Shown: positions 62,211 to 64,000 of the stretch, piece by piece
Position numbering within the stretch: the stretch's first letter is position 1
Layout of the letters: each line of letters starts with the position of its first letter
Assembly: GCF_014836675.1 (NCBI RefSeq)
Contig: NZ_JACSQK010000003.1
Location: forward strand, 182,763-246,762
Reading direction: 5' to 3'
From: Comamonas avium
GTDB taxonomy: Bacteria > Pseudomonadota > Gammaproteobacteria > Burkholderiales > Burkholderiaceae_C
DNA: 64,000 nt
The notes under the pieces: generated by a model
Database searches by the model: none
Seen by the model: the letters and a program-made list of their open reading frames with translations, nothing else
Told to the model about the DNA's origin: nothing
Translations under genes and position numbers: made by a program

Positions 62211-62732
62211 ATGGACAACAAAATGGTATGGATGACGGTGGCCTCATTGGGCATAGCGCTGCTGGCAGGTGCGCTGCTGCCCTTTCAGGCAGCTGCGAAT
62301 GTCGGCGTGGGCCGGGCACTGGGGCACGCTTTCTGGGGTGCAGCCACATCGCTCATCGTCAGTCTTGCTGTCATGGTTCCCATGCTGATACTGGCCAAAG
62401 CACCTGTGCCGAATTTTGCACATGCGCTGCACGGCCCATGGTGGCTGTGGATTGGTGGCGTGCTTGGTGCTTTCTACATCATCAGCGCCACAATGTTGAC
62501 CCCCAGGCTGGGTGCTGGTGGTTTTCTGGTTGCGGTGGTCGCAGGTCAGATGGTGATGGCCGTGCTGGTGGATCACTTTGGCCTGATGGGTCTTGAGCCC
62601 AAGCCAGTCAATCTCATGCGCGTGCTGGGCGTACTCCTGATCCTGGGTGGCGTTTTCCTGATTCAAGGTGGTGGTGTCAAAAAGCCTGCTAGCTCGTCAG
62701 CCCCCGATGCCTGCAGTACAGCTCTGCCTTAA
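62211..62732 (+). CDS. DMT-superfamily YdcZ-like (DUF606) membrane protein
   Basis: A 173-residue inner-membrane protein with about five hydrophobic segments. PFQAAANVGVGRALGH, GGVLGAFYIISATMLTPRLGAG and VVAGQMVMAVLVDHFGLMG fit the YdcZ pattern, half-size relatives of drug/metabolite transporters. ATG 62211 (MDNKMVWM) has GGAG about nine bases upstream. Transported compound unknown. Confidence 0.88.
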   Translation: MDNKMVWMTVASLGIALLAGALLPFQAAANVGVGRALGHAFWGAATSLIVSLAVMVPMLILAKAPVPNFAHALHGPWWLWIGGVLGAFYIISATMLTPRLGAGGFLVAVVAGQMVMAVLVDHFGLMGLEPKPVNLMRVLGVLLILGGVFLIQGGGVKKPASSSAPDACSTALP

Positions 62733-62795
62733 CCACACGGGCCCGCATTGAAAAATGACAGAAAGATAACGAGAGTCGATGCAAGTCCAATGGGT

Positions 62796-62814
62796 AATGA
62801 GAATGCGCATTAAT
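62796..62814 (+). promoter_or_regulatory. Putative Fur box upstream of the iron ABC receptor
   Basis: AATGAGAATGCGCATTAAT at 62796-62814 is close to the symmetrical AATGATAATCATTATT-type Fur sequence: AATGAGAAT/GCGCATTA keeps the TGA-AAT and ATT arms. It stands about 80 bases before the iron-binding protein gene. Confidence 0.55.
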
Positions 62815-62894
62815 CGCACTCTATAAAATCGCGGCCAGCCACCGCCATGCCTCTCCAAATGGTGCGTGTTCAGTGATTTTTTCAGGATGCTGCC

Positions 62895-63932
62895 ATGAAA
62901 TTTGCTTCTCCCTCTCTTGCACTTGTGGCCATATGTGCTGCGACCGTCTCGCTGGCAAACACCGCCATGGCTGCAGGTGAAGTGAACCTGTACACAACGC
63001 GTGAACCTGCATTGATTCAGCCTTTGATTGACGCTTTCACCAAGCAGCAAGATGGCGCGATCAAGGTCAATACGGTGTTTGTCAAAGATGGCTTGCTCGA
63101 GCGCGTGAAGGCAGAAGGAGCGCGCTCTCCTGCAGATGTCCTGATGACGGTAGACATTGGTAACCTGGTAGACCTTGTCGATGGTGGTGTGACGCAGCCC
63201 ATCAAGTCTGCAACACTTGAATCCGTATTGCCAGCCAATCTGCGTGATGCTCAGAATCACTGGTTTGCGCTGTCTTTGCGTGACCGCGTGCTGTATGCAG
63301 ACAAAAATTTGCCCATCACACAGTTCACCTATGAAGAGCTGGCAGACCCCAAGTGGAAGGGCAAAGTCTGCATCCGTGCGGGGCAGCATCCGTACAACAC
63401 GGCGCTCATCGCCGCAAAGATTGCGAACGATGGTGCCGCAGAGGCTGAACAATGGCTGCGTGGTGTCAAGGCCAATCTGGCACGCAAGGCCGCTGGTGGC
63501 GATCGCGATGTAGCGCGTGACATCTTGGGCGGCATTTGCGATATCGGAATTGCCAACTCCTACTATGTTGGCCAGATGAAGAACGCAGCTGCAGGCACTG
63601 ACAACCGGAAATGGGGCGATGGCATTCAGGCCATCCGTCCCACCTTTGCCAAAACCGGTGGCACGCACGTCAATATCTCTGGTGCAGCGGTAGCCAAACA
63701 TGCTCCCAATAAGAGCAATGCAGTCACGCTGCTGGAGTACCTGGTATCTGAGCCTGCCCAGGCTTTGTATGCCCGCGCCAATTATGAATATCCCATCCGC
63801 GCCAACGTGCAGCAAGATGCCGTGATGTCGGCCATGGGGCCATTGAAAATAGATACGCTGTCCGTTGTAGAGATTGCCAAATATCGCAAACAAGCCAGCC
63901 AGCTGGTCGACAAGGTCGGCTTCGACAACTAA
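62895..63932 (+). CDS. Fe(3+) ABC transporter periplasmic substrate-binding protein
   Basis: A 345-residue FbpA/FutA-type receptor with a signal peptide ending ANTAMAAG. VNLYTTREPALIQPLIDAF is the N-lobe start (FbpA pattern VNVYSxRxxxL), LSLRDRVLYADK a core block, and IANSYYVGQM carries the paired tyrosines that bind ferric iron. AGGA precedes the ATG. The permease and ATPase genes are expected downstream, beyond the window. A Fur-like box lies upstream. Confidence 0.94.
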   Translation: MKFASPSLALVAICAATVSLANTAMAAGEVNLYTTREPALIQPLIDAFTKQQDGAIKVNTVFVKDGLLERVKAEGARSPADVLMTVDIGNLVDLVDGGVTQPIKSATLESVLPANLRDAQNHWFALSLRDRVLYADKNLPITQFTYEELADPKWKGKVCIRAGQHPYNTALIAAKIANDGAAEAEQWLRGVKANLARKAAGGDRDVARDILGGICDIGIANSYYVGQMKNAAAGTDNRKWGDGIQAIRPTFAKTGGTHVNISGAAVAKHAPNKSNAVTLLEYLVSEPAQALYARANYEYPIRANVQQDAVMSAMGPLKIDTLSVVEIAKYRKQASQLVDKVGFDN

Positions 63933-64000
63933 CAGCTGCAATCATGCGGCACGGGGTTTTTCAAGCGTTGCCTGAGCTCGCTCAGGGCTGAAATGCGTTT

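Noticed and set aside
63944-63991. Possible start of a permease gene at the window end
   Set aside because: The ATG at 63944 meets an in-frame TGA within the window, and no other supported start is seen before 64000.
1-64000. tRNA, rRNA, CRISPR arrays, integrase or transposase genes
   Set aside because: None were recognised on either strand; the Tn7-like suggestion after glmS rests only on position and direct repeats.

Overview
The window looks like a chromosomal segment of a betaproteobacterium of the family Comamonadaceae (Comamonas-like). The grounds are high G+C core genes, Bug/TctC-type receptors, a betaproteobacterial-type SAH riboswitch ahead of ahcY, the rplM-rpsI-erpA order, and a PHB-type cluster of phaC, fabI, fused enoyl-CoA hydratase/phosphotransacetylase and ackA. 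This assignment is inference from gene content; no rRNA or tRNA gene is present. The window is gene-dense (51 coding regions called), and one stretch, about 50.8-56.3 kb, has an accessory character.

Layout. 1-6.3 kb: the 3' end of an RG/DR-rich tandem-repeat protein, aquaporin Z, an FMN alpha-hydroxy-acid oxidase coupled to a PiuC-type hydroxylase, and a TonB siderophore receptor with a Fur-like box. 6.5-8.5 kb: htpG behind a sigma-32-like promoter. 8.8-16.7 kb: a Gly/Val-rich lipoprotein, a hybrid histidine kinase coupled to a REC-GGDEF response regulator, an OmpR-type regulator, and a Ser/Thr kinase-Usp fusion translationally coupled to a calcineurin-like phosphoesterase. 16.9-20.8 kb: a 2H phosphoesterase, ohr, 3-hydroxyacyl-CoA dehydrogenase and a GMC oxidoreductase. 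20.8-26.4 kb: a perfect FNR/ANR-type box and the phaC-fabI-(phaJ-pta)-ackA cluster. 26.4-31.2 kb: a GGDEF-EAL protein, AMP nucleosidase and a membrane diguanylate cyclase in one probable operon. 31.5-36.7 kb: dtd, an SAH riboswitch, ahcY, a TlyA-type methyltransferase with a large insert, metF and an RlpA-like lipoprotein. 36.8-50.8 kb: rlmJ, rplM-rpsI, erpA, mdtD, anmK, an M23 peptidase, tyrS, a bacteriohemerythrin, glmU, an orphan kinase, an Lrp-type regulator and glmS.

Accessory region. Directly downstream of glmS, the classical attTn7 position, lie two exact 16-bp direct repeats with 20-bp periodicity plus a third 12-bp copy. Two unusual genes of different base composition follow: a 469-residue HEXXH protein with four C-terminal cysteines, and an AAA/RecF-like ATPase fused to a class I methyltransferase. 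They sit among degenerate intergenic repeats. This is the best candidate for an undescribed (possibly defence-type) module, but its function is unknown.

56.5-64 kb: a LysR regulator divergent from an M81 (MlrC-like) peptidase, a TauE-like permease and a Bug receptor; a second LysR regulator divergent from a YdcZ-like protein; and an Fe(3+) ABC substrate-binding protein with a Fur-like box.

Recurring themes are cyclic-di-GMP signalling (three GGDEF proteins), the SAM/methyl cycle (ahcY, TlyA, metF), the UDP-GlcNAc supply (glmU, glmS), iron uptake at both ends, and a family of AGGAGCTGTTAGCGC-like intergenic elements, several of which serve as terminators.
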